NCBI GenBank assembly: GCA_022496205.1
Contig: WTXD01000016.1
Coordinates: forward strand, 124,001 to 188,000
Source: Gloeopeniophorella convolvens
Lineage: Eukaryota; Basidiomycota; Agaricomycetes; Russulales
Direction of reading: 5' to 3'
Length of the DNA: 64,000 bases
Shown: in pieces, positions 10,794 through 23,369 of the stretch
Layout of the letters: each line of letters begins with the position of its first letter
How positions within the stretch are numbered: the stretch's first letter is position 1
The notes under the pieces: model-generated
Databases searched by the model: none
Told to the model about the DNA's origin: nothing
The model's input: the letters and a program-made list of their open reading frames with translations, nothing else
Made by a program: the position numbers and the translations under genes

Positions 10794-13700
10794 GAAGTTC
10801 GCATTCGCCTATGGGAACCTTAGGCCCTGTAAGAATAGTATGTTGGTCGTGAGAACATGGCTGGTATAGGAGTCTGGGACTGCAATCCTATGTGAAGTCA
10901 ACCTTCGGGCAGTTCCATGAAAGCACCATTAATGCAGAGTCTCAATAAGAGTGCATGGTCTCTGAAGGTGTGGTGCTCAGTGCCGGCGATCGTTGGGGTA
11001 AAGGAAGCAACCGGGCGATGATCTGGACAGAGAAGTGATACGGTGACTTTACTGCATGGGGGCCGGGGCCGACTCTAGACCTGTCACCTGACCTCTCCAA
11101 CTTGTTCTGAGCTGCCATCTTCGATCGATGGTGTGCAGCTAGGCTGCTGTCTGTGGAGCTGCAGAAACACGGGCTCGGCGAGGATGAACTCCAGCGAGAT
11201 CCCTCGCAAGCACCCTTAGTTTGTGCTTTCATAAGAGGTATCAAATTCGCTGGACTACATCGAGCCGTATGCTGATTATACAGTGTGATAGTGCTACCAG
11301 TGAGTCTTGGATGAGTCTTGGCCGGTGGTCTCTTGTTTCTGCCCCATGCAGTACCGACGGCGCCCGCCAAACAGCCGCCGAACACCAGCCCAAACTATCT
11401 GAGCCAACCCTCTGACGGGAGCTCTGGTTTTAAGCTGTTATCGTCGCCAGCCAGGTCCTGCCCGGGGCCCTCGCGGGTTGCGGTCGGCGTGCGCGTGGGA
11501 TAGAAAATGTACAATCGTCGCAGATTACCGACGCGGTCTTGTTGAGCGATTCACTTCGCACCCCACCCCAGAATCATTACCTGCCTCCATCACCGGCTTG
11601 TTCCAAGTTCAGTGCTTGCAGCTGCGCGGCTCATTCCCGCGGGTGTATTCACGCTTTAGTGATCAGGATAGCATCGTCCCACCACGGTCTGGAGCAAGCA
11701 CCACGTAAGCTAGAGAACTTCTCCCTTCAGCAGTCACTCGCGAGACTGATCTTCCTATCGCTGATGTAGGGTGCGGACTCGCACTTATTGGGTCCCCGAG
11801 ATGTCAGGAAGTAACACGCACTGCTCACACGATTAGGGTCAAAAGTTGTTTTGACGTCTTCCAGTCAATCGAAGACTCCCCTAACGACATGGGGGCAATC
11901 AAATATCGTGGGGGCACAGGCGCCTAGTACAGATGCGTGGCAGTCCCCAACCCGTGCCTCACTTTTCAAGGATAACCTTTCACAGGATCGGTTCGCTGGC
12001 CAATACGTACTGGTTCACTGTGGCCTTGAGGCTCTTAATATCTCGCGTCGGATCTCTCAAAGTTCTAGACCCCATAGGCTGCCGCATGTCGTTGCCGGAC
12101 TCGGGCGCGTTTACCTTTCCGAATCATTGTCCCGACATATCGACGATGGCTTACCTGTTGCGAACCCCCTCATTCTGTCGATTGTGGTCGAGGGGCGCAT
12201 GTTCCGCAGCCCGTCTCGTTTGTCAGCTCAACCCTTCCCGATGACACCCCTGCCCCCAACACGACCCTATGCCCGAAAGTGCCTAGAGGGCGCGTGACTT
12301 CCTCAAGTATACATCACACACTTTCCATATTCCCGGGTTGGTACCGAGGATCCATCCGTGTCTGATCATGATCGGTGGCGAGTGTGCGTATCTGAAGATA
12401 GCCTGAAGCTTCGCTACCTGCCTGAGCGACGGTGTTAGAACACGCGTGTGACCCTCCGACGCTGCGCCGGGTGCTGGCTAGCCACGCGTATTCTTACCTG
12501 TCACCCAAGGCGGTCCTGGTTGCAGCAATCACATATTCAGGATAAACGAACTGCTTTTGCTTGTCTTTTGCGTAGTAGGTAAGATCGCCCCTCAACGCGC
12601 TTGAGACTACGTTCGGCTCACATCTTGGCAGGGACTCATCGTGGATTCGCGTAAGTGCGCTATATGCTAGCGGACGGTGTGGCGTCTGACGATCCTGGTC
12701 AGGGCGATACCTGGGCGCGTCTCAAGCTCCATGTAGGGGCCTTGGCGGCCTGGAGGCGCTGCCAAGGGCATCAGCTCGGCGGCGTAAAATTCTTATGAAT
12801 AGTATGTATCTGTATTATGTCCCATCCCAGCTTGCTCACGCAATGGCCCGATAGGGGAGAAGAATTTTGTTCTAGCGCCGCCTCCGATTCAGCTGGGCGC
12901 CTCATCCCTGACATCTGTTACCATCCTTCCTTGAGATTGTAGATGAAAGTCAAGCGGACGTTCTTCTAGACGGTGTTACCAGATTTGTCCGGCTTGCAAG
13001 CTCCCCGACTCGCATGATTGCCCCAGGTGGCGTCCTTGGAGCCCCCTTGTGAGCACTGGTGCCCCCCAGATGACCAGAATGAACGCCCAGGGAAAGCAGT
13101 AATCTCAAGTCGTTGACATCATCGTGACGAGCGAAAGCCATTGCTTCACCGCTCTATCATATGTCTCGATCACATGCCGCTTACACAACCTCAGACGCCT
13201 TCGACCATACTATCCTTCGTATCATGCAGCCCACAAGACCCGCGTGAAGCCTAGGATCTTGTTTCATCTCACTTATCAGGCCGCGTTACCGCAGCGTCTA
13301 GGAGCCACTTCAGTACGTGCCCGACATACTCGTGGCGGTATTTGTAATTGATGGTGTGCATTCCTATTTCCTTTTCTAGCTTTGTACTTTCTCCTCGAAC
13401 AGCCAGCTAAACATACATCTTGGAGACCAAGGCAGATGACTGGACTGCCTTTGCTTCGCTCCCAGCGAAGCACCGGCATGGAACCCGAGGCTGCCGATTC
13501 GCGAACCAGCGCAGCCAGCCTCCCTTTGTTGGCTATGCCATTGATCGCACGGACAACGTTCGTAGGCCTGCCGAAGATAAAGTCACGACAGTCACGACAC
13601 ACCCACAGCCTCTCCGGCGCCACGGAACCCACCATAATCTTCGCGGCGTTTATCTCATCGTACGTATCTGGTGATCGGACATTAAGACCTCTCTTGCTCC

Positions 13701-15432
13701 GGACGCTGCGAGGCAGGTCATCAGACGCCTTGCTGTCACCTCCTGTCTGCGTCTTCTTTCGCTCGTGCGATGGAACAGCCAGATAAAAAGGCTGTCTGTG
13801 TGCTGGCCGACTTCAGACAGTTCGAACATGACCTGGATCACAATAGGATCTCCTCAAGCCGAGGCTTGGAAGCAGGTCAGCACCTCCCAATTTCCCTTGA
13901 CAATTTTGTTGATTTGTGCCAGCTGGACGAAGGCCTAGTTCAACAGGACCCCACTCCCAAGCTCCTGGTTGACGCCGCTGTTTATCATGTAAGGCTATGG
14001 ATCCCATTCGTCATCTACAATGTGGCCGCGCGCTCACCAGTGCTCACCGGGCTCACTTTAGGCCTTGAGAACCTGGGACGAACATGTTCGCTCGTCGGGT
14101 CTCCCAGAGGACCGTGCCACGGCCATCACTCTCATGTTCGTAGCGCTGCTGTAACTGGATGATCCTTTCGGCCGCTCACCAACTTGTTATCAGCCGCCAG
14201 TTTATCGCAAGCTATGTGCACGACCAAATCGTGAAGCACGACGTCTGTAATCTCGTAACCGCTCTGATTTGGCCACTGACAACGATCGGGTGCGCAGTTC
14301 AGGCAGCTATGGGACGAAAGGAACGAAATCAGCAACGATGGTGGGCATCATCCATTTTCATGGGCATGAAGCTGACTCCACCTTCCCAGCGTTCAAGCAA
14401 GTTTTCCCCACCTTTGACGGGAAGAGGATCTCTCAACATTAGCCGTCGCGTGGTGATGGCATTTACTATCGCTGTATTTGCAATGAAGTGCACCATGCCC
14501 TTTATAAACAAAGTTGGACCTCTTCACGTAACGGTATTGAAAGCCAGAACTTAGATTACCCAAAGTTTCGTACGGCCTTCGGCGGCTCATACCAAGAAAA
14601 GAAGCAACTCTCACGCGTTCGCACGGCTGGGTTCAGGGAGTGCAGTAATCGTATATGTATGCGATGCTTTCCGGACCGGCTTGTCTTTGAGTGATTGCAA
14701 AGGGTTTTTTTTAGCGCGATTGTGCCCCGCCAGCCGTACGATGAAGCAAGGATTGGTGCCCCTCGGACCTGCCGAGCAATGACTGCCTTGCGACTGTCAC
14801 CGAAATATGTTGGTGCTGAGTTCGAGGCACTGACCCCCCGCGGTGATAAGTCCATGTTCCCCGAAGAACGTGTATGACAGCAGGCTGCTTGGATGCACAG
14901 AACATGCTTTGAACAGGGGTGGTTCCCATGCTAAGCTCGAAGAGTTCTGCTTGGTCTCCAAGTATGTTCCCACTGGGCTTTCCGATTGAAAGCCTCCGTT
15001 TCTATTGATCGCGCCCCTATGCTGATCAGGTCGTCTTCCTCGAGCTAGACCTACGGTCGTTGGAGCCTTCACGCTCAGACTTGAACCAAAATATTTGTGC
15101 TACAGCCTGAAGACGAAGCAGCAGAATGGGCACGAGGCGCTTGGCCTGCACCGCGAGCAGCGTGGCAGCGGCCAAGATAGTAGCAGGAGCACCGTCGGGA
15201 GAGGTCGGGACTGGTCGGGAGGCCCCGGAGGGCGCTGACTACACACATCCTGCATTTTTATAAGCAGTCGAGCGCCCTTCAGCGCCGGGCTGACTCGGAC
15301 GGCGCACTGTGCCCGTCCTCAAGGCATCCCAACTTCTTCTCCTGAAACCGACCATGACCAAGGCATCTGGCACTTCGTCATCCCTGGTGTACATTGCGCA
15401 AGACATCGGTAAGCCTGCTAGGCCAGGCGGCG
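10794..15432. other. Long gene-poor stretch between the SDR paralogs
   Basis: About 4.6 kb without a gene I can support. Several moderate open frames occur (for example plus 11851-12297, 13770-14162, 14159-14554; minus 13276-13635), but they lack motifs, are not linked by phased introns and overlap other frames. It could hold decayed genes or transposon remnants. No terminal repeats or duplicated blocks were found by eye. Confidence 0.45.
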
Positions 15433-15439
15433 TATAAAA
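15433..15439 (+). promoter_or_regulatory. TATA box of SDR2
   Basis: TATAAAA lies 72 bp before the ATG at 15511, in a GC-rich surround (cgtataaaaggcggg). Spacing fits a core promoter with a short 5' UTR. Confidence 0.65.
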
Positions 15440-15510
15440 GGCGGGTTGTGGAACAGGTCATTGCAAACTGCACCAGTCAACACAACTTCTATTCGATTAA
15501 CACCGCACTC

Positions 15511-16710
15511 ATGGCCGACGCAGTCATCGAAGGTCTCACCTCAAACAACCTGTTCAATCTCAGTGGCGTTGTCGCTGTCATCACTGGTGGCGGAACGGTG
15601 CGTTTAGATTGTTCTTTGTGGAGCCTCGGGCGCCCAACTGTCAATGAACACCACTTTAGGGCATCGGCTTGATGCTTGCGACGACGCTGATTGCCAATGG
15701 CGCGAATGTTTATATCACCGGCCGCCGTGCCGATGTGCTCGAGCAGACAGCGAAAGTTTATAACGAGGGTGCCGCCCGCTCACCCGGACGTGGGAAGATA
15801 TTCACCATTCAGGGAGATGTCTCTCAGAAGGTTAGTCCCCAGCGCACGCCCTCCTGCGCTCCTTGCTGAGCATCCATCTTCACGCAGTCTGAGTCCACGC
15901 GTATCGCTGCAGAGATTGAAGCGCGGGAGCCGAATGGCGTCACGCTCCTCGTGAACAACGCGGGCATCCTCGTCGGCGGTACGGGCGTGCCCCAGGCCCC
16001 TACGGCCGACGAATACAAGAAGGCCTACTTTGATTCGGTGTCGGACGACGATTTTGTCAAGACCCACCGTACGAACACTGTGGCACCTTACTGGCTATCG
16101 TTTGCGTTCCTCTCACTCCTGGAGAAATGGAAGGCCGGTCCTCTCGGAACCCGCTTCGTTCCCCAGGTCGTTATGATTAGCAGCATGAACTCCTGGGCGA
16201 AGGTTTGTTTCTGCATTATAGCAGTTGTGCGTAGTAGCTTACGCTCCCCGAAAGGACCCTGCGCCAAGCCTGCGCTCGTTCCCTTACCTCTTGTCAAAGT
16301 CAGCTCTTGCCCACGAGACGCAAGTCCTCGCGCACGAGCTTCTCCCTCTGGGTGTTCGTGTGAATGGCATCGCGCCAGGTCTCTTCCCGTCGGAGGTAAG
16401 CTACGCACGGTACCTCGGGGCGCTGTGCTGACGAATGACGTGCGACGAAGATGTCACACCCGAGTCCACGAGACGAGCTTGGCAGGACAATCATCGAAAA
16501 TGTCAAATACGACTTTCCGACACCGGCTGGCAGCGGTACCGCGCGCGATGTCGGCTCCGTCTTGCTCGCACTCGTCGTGAACTGGTTCATCAACGGTGAG
16601 ACCGTCCTAGTGGATGGCGGTGTAAGTGTTACCCCCTCTATACTGTGTGAAGGGAGACTTAAACTGACGAATGTGAATAGGCCCTCCTCACTATACCCGC
16701 ATCGCGCTAA
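15511..16710 (+). CDS. Short-chain dehydrogenase/reductase SDR2
   Basis: Six exons join without a break: 15511-15597, 15660-15830, 15888-16202, 16255-16395, 16451-16621, 16681-16710 (915 nt, 304 residues). Start MADAVIEGLTSNNLF. Rossmann motif TGGG-TGIG spans intron 1, then NVYITGR, GDVSQK, LLVNNAG, VVMISSMNSWAK (catalytic Ser) and YLLSKSA (catalytic Tyr and Lys), PLGVRVNGIAPG, WFINGETVLVDGG. It is the closest in-window relative of SDR1 and shows what SDR1's exon lengths should be. The family reduces carbonyls or oxidises alcohols with NAD(P)(H); the substrate cannot be inferred. The two copies sit head-to-tail 4.7 kb apart, indicating local duplication. A TATA box precedes it. Confidence 0.92.
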
Positions 16711-17286
16711 AAGTATAGACAATGACTGTGGTCTCTGTCCTTGGGTTCTGAGCGGGACCGATTGCTCGTCGGCGTCCACGGAGTTTAATTTACTAATTGT
16801 AACCATCAATTGTACTTCGCCCAACTGTACCAAAGGCTTGAAATAAATACCGTCTGTTCGATGGAGTCTGTGATAAGGCAGTGCATAAGCCTGTGTAGTG
16901 TGCAGTGGATTCCGCTAGCAGGTTGAGCATTGCGGCTTCTGCGGGCGCCTCCGAGACTTCGCCTGTTTCTGGAAGGTACACCGTACACCGCGTCAATACA
17001 TAAGGCACGAGTTGTACAGGCTCGAATTTGCCACGTTCAACAGCCTGACAGGAGTCCAGTGTTCGCACCCCGCTTCTGGCGCTTCTGGGTGAGTATCGAC
17101 CTCCTTTGGGGTCTACGGAATGATCTGCCGTATCCGAGCCGTTTCCAGTAACCAAACACGCAACACCGCCGGCCTACAGCCACTGACAAGCCCTCGACGT
17201 CAACAGCCTTGCTTCAACCACGACTTAAGGCGACGCGACTCTGCACCGACACTGGCCTCTTCTCCTCCAACTGCAGCCTTCTCAGG
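16711..17286. other. Intergenic, SDR2 to F-box 1
   Basis: No gene seen. It should contain the SDR2 terminator and, towards 17150-17286, the promoter and leader of F-box gene 1. Confidence 0.5.
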
Positions 17287-19189
17287 ATGGCTGCAGCTCT
17301 CCTTGAGCTCCCAACAGAGCTTATCGTCTTCATCTTTTGCCACCTATCCCTTCGTGACCTCAAATCCTGCAAACAGCTGTGTCGCCGGCTGCGCACACTG
17401 ATCGAGCAGTCCCAACTACTGCAATGTCACCTGCGAACCATGCTGAGCGGAGTGGAAGACCTCTTTCTTCCCGGTGTCTGTAGCGCCGACTTCCTGAAGG
17501 GCCTAGAACGGTGGGAAGCGGCATGGCAGCGGTTCGACATCGGGGAGCACTTCGCGAGGTGCAGGTACAACAACGTGATGTGGAGCGTCGACCACATTGT
17601 CCAGAACGGATACGTTGCAGCAATGCGCCTGGGAGATTCCGGTTGGCACAGTGCGCCTGGCTGGTCCTATGCCGACATATCACGTATCTCCTCGGAGGCT
17701 AGTAAAGGCTCCAAGGAGTTCAACTGGACCGACATTCAGTTCGACATGAACTACACACCAAAGGGGTTCGTGCTGGATGTGAACCAGGACCTTGTGGCGG
17801 TGGCATCCTAGTAAGCCCCCGTTGAACGATATCTTCGGATGCGGTGCTGATCCTTTACCGCAAAGCCGCGGCGATGCATTTGGGCGTTTCCAGCTCCATT
17901 TCTTGCGATTTACCACAGGCGAACGCCACCCTTTGGCTTCTGACGTCTCATACGACTTGGAGATGAACTGCAAGTATCCAACGGAATGCGAGATGGGAAT
18001 GGAAATCATGGATCAACATCTGATCATCGTCGTCACCTACAAGCCCTGGCACCTCCCGAGACGGAGACAAAGAGTTTACATTGTTAACTGGAAGAGCGGG
18101 CAATTGCGTTGTGTGAGTTCCCCAAAGATCAAACGCGGCTGATGACTCACACCCACGACAGCTTCGACGCGCTCGGAATGGCACCTATTTTCCCGTGGTT
18201 ACATTTATGTCCAACAGTCTCGTGGTTTTGGCTCGCCAACGCGACTTTGCCCTGGAAATCTGCAGGATTACGGGAGGAACTGAGACGTCGCCGGGGCGCT
18301 CTCTGCAGACGGTTTGTATACTCAAGCTACCAACGCCTCACCCAAAAGCCCGGCTGCAATTCAAGATGTGCAGCAGGACGCCACCCAACCAAAGTTCGCC
18401 ATCGTCCATCCTGAATTCGTCGAGGCTTCCATTCAGGAGCTCACCCGCGGACACTATTCTTGGGTTCGATATCGACGTACGACGATACGGAAAACCTTCT
18501 GCAGACCTCCGGCGACTCTCATTTTGGACTCACCCTAGCACGCTGTGCTCACTCGCAGCAGAAGCAGATAAGCATACACGTGCTACTCAAACTGAGAAGA
18601 CCCATCGTGGCGCGCGAGGCTTGGCTTCTCGACTCTTTGGGCGCGTCAAGCACGCCTTTGCGGGACCACCCGTGCTGCAATGGCAAGAATGGGGACCTGA
18701 ATCTACCCGATGGCGTGAATCCCTACTAAGCCTCCGCGACCGTCATGCTCTCTCAGGGACGCGCTGTGCCATTGTAGAGCAGGACAACTTAGCGCTACAT
18801 CTGATGGACTTTAGCCCAGGGCGCCTCTCCAGGTTGCTCACTGAAGACAGTGAACACGAGGAAGACAGGAAGCACTGCCTGAAGCCAGTCACAGAGGAAA
18901 ACACAATTGACGCGGGACGTTGCTTCCTTCACGACATTACGTCTAGGTTGCCGTACTACGAAGCTATGAAGGAGGGTGTGAGGAACCGGTTTGTGATGGA
19001 CGACGAATGGATATTGCAATTCGAGGTCAGATCATGGCAATACTCTGGATTGACGGTTCTGCTCACTGGTCACATCTACAGGAGGAGGGTCTCTTCGGAT
19101 GGGAAGGGTGGATTGATTTCCACAGCATCTTCCCACAAGAAAAGCCATCAAACGTCATATCCTTGGGAACAAGCAATTCTTGGGAGTAA
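17287..19189 (+). CDS. F-box protein 1 (basidiomycete F-box family)
   Basis: Exons 17287-17810, 17866-18112 and 18162 to about 19027, then a last exon ending at 19189. The N-terminus MAAALLELPTELIVFIFCHL followed by LRDLKSCKQLCRRLRTLI is an F-box, which binds Skp1 in SCF ubiquitin ligases. The remainder (about 550 residues) is a variable substrate-recognition region shared with the copies at 56764-58626 and at the right edge: RWEAAWQRFDI, QNGYVAAM, FVLDVNQDLVAVASY, VYIVNWKSGQL, DFALEICRI, ITSRLPYYEA and FVMDDEWILQFE. The C-terminus has two readings. Splicing a 51 nt intron after DDEWILQFE gives a tail ending TSNSWE at 19189; reading through ends at 19196. The spliced form is preferred because both paralogs have an intron near this point. 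No target is known. Confidence 0.85.
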
Positions 19190-19836
19190 GCCATAGCTGA
19201 TCCTCCGCCCCGTTTCACCGCTGTTCTCTCTTCCACATCTGAGTCACCCCTTGATATCTCTTATTCCAAAATCTCAATCACTCCTGTCAAGTAACCGACC
19301 ACTGAACCTCGGACTTTTTGCTGTACTTTCATGCATGTATCTCACATTGCGGCGTTGGGAGGCGGGCCCACAAAAGGCAGATGTTTGTAGTATTGCAAGG
19401 CTCGGATTAATGTACCATGATTAGAATCGCATTGTAACCATTGAGATATTGAGGTCTTTCGTATAATATTTATCACGAGGTCGGTTCCCGTTTGCCGGAG
19501 GCAGCCTGAAAGACTATCTATTGCACCACCGCCTCCTGCAGTTTTCTTTGTGGCTTCGAGTGTTTGTCTGGTTCAGTGTAGTGCCGTTGTAAAGCATGTA
19601 CAATGGTCTTGGCGGGTGCCGCTGAAGTGCACTAGCACTGGCAAGGCGGCGTCCTCCGCGGGTGGAACCACAGGATAGGGTTAGGTCTTGGGTACACGAG
19701 ACCCAAGCTCTCCGAGCCTCACCGAGTCGCAACTTGTGTCCGAATAACCTCAAGACGCCCTAGGCTTGCAGCGACCCTCGCAAGCTCCAAGACACACGTC
19801 TGGAAACGGTCCAAAGGCCCCCTGAAGTGCCGCAAA
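19190..19836. other. Intergenic, F-box 1 to CPSF2 homologue
   Basis: No gene. It contains an AT-richer stretch near 19400-19480, probably the 3' flank of F-box 1, and the promoter of the next gene. Confidence 0.5.
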
Positions 19837-22800
19837 ATGCTGACATTTACGCCTTTGTCAGGCGCGGCCAAGTCATCGCGCACCAGTCCGTTGGCATACC
19901 TCCTGCAAGTGGATGACATCAAAATCCTTCTCGACTGCGGCTCTCCAGACTGGTCTCCAGAACCCTCTTCCTCCGAAACGAAAGTAGAGGACACTCTGGG
20001 GGAGAATTACCCCTGGCGGCAATACTGTGACACGCTCAAAGAGTGCGTGGACCGTGATTTGTTTTCGTGTTCAACTCTCACCATTAACGCAGGATTGCAC
20101 CCTCTATCGACCTCGTCCTTCTCTCACATGGGGACCTCGCACATTCAGGATTGTACCCCTACGCATATTCAAGGTGGGGGCTGAAAGCCCCAGCCTACTC
20201 CACTCTTCCTGTGCAAGCCATGGCCCGGATCGCCGCGACAGAGGAGGTAGAGGCCATTCGAGACGAAGAGGATGTGGGGGGTCCAGATGAGAATGCAGCT
20301 CCCACAGACGAAGAGCACCTACCGGATGCCATGGATGTTTCCTTGGACGGTCAACCACACGGGGACCCAGACTCAGGCCGTCACCCGGTCAAGGGTAAAT
20401 ACATCGCGACTTCTCAAGAGGTTCACGACGCGTTCGATGTGATCAACACATTGCGATATTCTCAACCCACACATCTCTCAGGTGAGAGCTGGCAGCTCCA
20501 AGCTATATTAGATTTGACTTACTCCTCCTGTCTAGGACGGTGCCAGGGTCTTACTGTGACTCCGTTCAACGCCGGACATACCCTCGGAGGCACAATATGG
20601 AAAATTCGTTCTCCGTCTGTTGGAACGATTGTCTATGCAGTGAATATGAATCACATGAAGGAGCGCCATCTCGACGGGACGGTGCTCATGAGCGGCGCGG
20701 GAGGCGCTATCTTCGAATCGCTGGCACGGCCTGACCTCTTCATCACCGATGCGGAGCGTGCGGATGTCATTGGGAGTCGTCGGAAAGACCGTGACGCTGC
20801 TCTTATTGGTGTGCCGCCCCGTCTCATCTCTGGGTTTCCCCGCTGACCTTCTCTATAGACACCATTACCACGACACTCTCCTCTCGCTCATCTCTCCTTC
20901 TTCCCTGTGACGCCAGTACTCGCGTCCTGGAGCTGCTCGTGTTGTTGGATCAGCACTGGTCTTTCGCGCGACTAAAGTTCCCTATCTGCCTCCTCTCGCG
21001 CACAGGCCGTGAGATGCTCACGTTCGTAAGAAGTATGATGGAGTGGCTTGGTGGCACGGTCAGCAAGGAGGATGTTGGGGAGGATGCCCAAGGCGGCACT
21101 GGGAAGCGTGCGAACAAGCGCAGACGCGAGGAGGATGTTGACGAGGATGCAATTGGCGCGTTTGCCTTGCGATTCAAGTGCGTTTCTCCTATATTTGCTT
21201 GATGACAATACATAAACAGTCTACAGGCACCTCGAATTTTTCTCTAGTCCACAGGCCCTCATGCAGACATACTCCTCAAAGGAGCCCAAGCTCGTTCTCG
21301 CGGTCCCAGCATCACTCTCACATGGCGCGTCGCGGGTGATGTTCACAGAGTTCGCCGCTATTCCAGACAACGTCATCCTCCTCACCGGTCGCGGGGAAGA
21401 AGGCACGCTGGGGCGAGCGCTGTTCGAGCGCTGGGATGGCGCGCAGCGTGCTGAGGATAAGTGGAACAATGGCAAGCTTGGCAACAACGTGATGCTCGAC
21501 GGCTCTCTCGAACTTCGGGTGAAGTCTCAGCATACGTGGACTCGCGGAAAATGCTGACATGCCATTTCTCGCAGTTAAATTCGAGGGTTCCATTGGCAGG
21601 TGCCGAACTCGAGGTCTTCCAGCAAAAGCAGCGAGCTGCACGCGAGAAGGCAGCCATGGCACAAGCACAGCTCGTACGCAATCAACAGCTGCTGGAGGCT
21701 GATGAAGGTGCAGAGTCTAGCGATAGCGACTCTGATGCTGCGGACGAAGAGGATGTTGAACGCGCTCTGGGCCTCGATGCTGAGTTGGCAGGGGCGGAAG
21801 GTGCAGACTGGGGCCGCGCGATGGACGCAGAAGACAGCGGACGCCAGATGTTATCGTTCGACATCTACCTCAAGGGCAACGTCTCTCGCGCAGTTTCGTT
21901 CTTCAAGAGTGCGGGGAAGGAGAACCAAAGATTCCGAATGTTCCCGTACGTGGAGAGGAAGCGGAGAGTGGACGAGTATGGCGAAGTCGTCGATGTCGCG
22001 ATGTGGGTGCGACGTGGGAGGATCATGGAGGAAGAGGCGGAGGACGAGGATGCAAAGGAGAGAAAGAGGCAGGAGGAGGAGGCGAAGGTAAGCCTGTTCG
22101 CCACTCGATGTCGACATCCTCACGACCAAGTATGAGCAGAGAGTCCCCGAGGAGATCCCTTCCAAATTCGTCTCCACCACAACGGACGTACAACTGGCTT
22201 GTCGACTTCTTTTATTGACCTCGAAGGCCTCAACGATAGTCGAGCAACAAAGACCATTATTCCGAAGGTCGCCCCTAGGAAGCTGGTCAGCCCTCTTGCG
22301 TATACTTGACTGCCGTTCACATGTTGATTGTCGTTGCCTTTAAAGATAATCGTGCACGGCGGCCCTGCAGCGACGGAGTCTTTGCTCGAAAGTTGCGCGA
22401 ACATCCGTTCTATGACGAGGGATATCTACGCTCCCGCTGAGGGCGAATCGGTACAAATTGGCCAAACACCAATAGCTACTCCATATCTCTCAGCGATGAG
22501 ATGCTGCGTCAGTGAGGATGTCTAGGGTACGTCGGCAGCACTTTATGTCGAAGGTTGATGTTCACCCCGCTCCTCTTAGTTCGAAGACAACGAAGTTGGC
22601 TTCGTGACAGGGCGAATCACCATGAGCTCCAGCTCAAATGTTCCCGTGCTTGACCCCACTGCACAAACCTCGCAGACCAAAACCCGTGCCGCATCGCCAG
22701 CATCGCGCGTGCTTGGCGCGCGGCCAACACAACGTCTGCCCCACTCGACTATGATCGGCGAATTGAAGCTCACAGCACTCAAGGCGCGCCTTGCAGCAGT

Positions 22801-22974
22801 CGGTGTACAGGCAGAGCTCGTCGGTGAGGGTGTACTAGTGTGCAAGGCGATACCGAGACCGTTGCGGTCCGCAAGTCCGCACGTGGGCACGTTGAGCTCG
22901 AGGGTGTGGTCTGCGATGTATACTACAAGGTCCGAAAAGAGATATACGGGCTCCACGCTCTAGTCGCAGCATGA
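19837..22974 (+). CDS. CPSF2/Ydh1 (CPSF-100) homologue with four one-base losses near its 3' end
   Basis: Subunit of the cleavage and polyadenylation complex that processes mRNA 3' ends. Nine exons: 19837-20042, 20093-20481, 20536-20808, 20859-21177, 21227-21518, 21575-22087, 22131-22285, 22346-22526, 22580-22974. The metallo-beta-lactamase region reads LLSHGDLAHSGLYPYA: the full HxHxDH metal motif of the nuclease CPSF-73 is absent, as expected for the non-catalytic partner. The beta-CASP region (VTPFNAGHTLGGTIW, VPASLSHGASRVMF, LLTGRGEEGTLGRALF) and an acidic/basic linker follow. The first six exons are clean. Exons 7, 8 and 9 are short by one, two and one base (near 22208, 22465, 22506 and 22842). 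Restoring phase recovers FIDLEGLNDSRATK, TNSYSISLSDEML, VRMSRFEDNEVGFVTG and the end EIYGLHALVAA, for about 908 residues. Either assembly error or a dying copy. Confidence 0.88.
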
Positions 22975-23369
22975 CCAATTGTACTGTCCATCTTGTCCCC
23001 TTGACATACTTTACAGTATCTTCTCATACTTATTCTCCTATCGGCCGGATATCGGAAGGACGCAGCCTACGACCTCAAACCCGTTTTTCTCGGCCGAAGG
23101 CGCGCCAGGGAGTAGCTTAAAACTTCTAGTGTGACAGGTAGTCATCTGGAAGAGCCACTGCCTTCTCGATAAAGGCACCGAGCTTCGCAGCCTTGCGCCA
23201 CCGAAACCCTCCAACTTGTGACTTCAGGCTCATGGTGCCACTGGGCTGATAACATTCGGGGTCGTGGTGCCTCCGTGTGGAGCTACTAAATCTACACTGA
23301 GAACGCTTCTCGTACAGCAAGCTTCGAACTACCGCGCGTGATCCCAAAGTAAATTGTGAACGATGACTC
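22975..23369. other. Convergent intergenic region
   Basis: 395 bp between the 3' ends of the CPSF2 homologue and the DUF2264 gene, which converge. It should hold both terminators; no gene seen. Confidence 0.55.
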
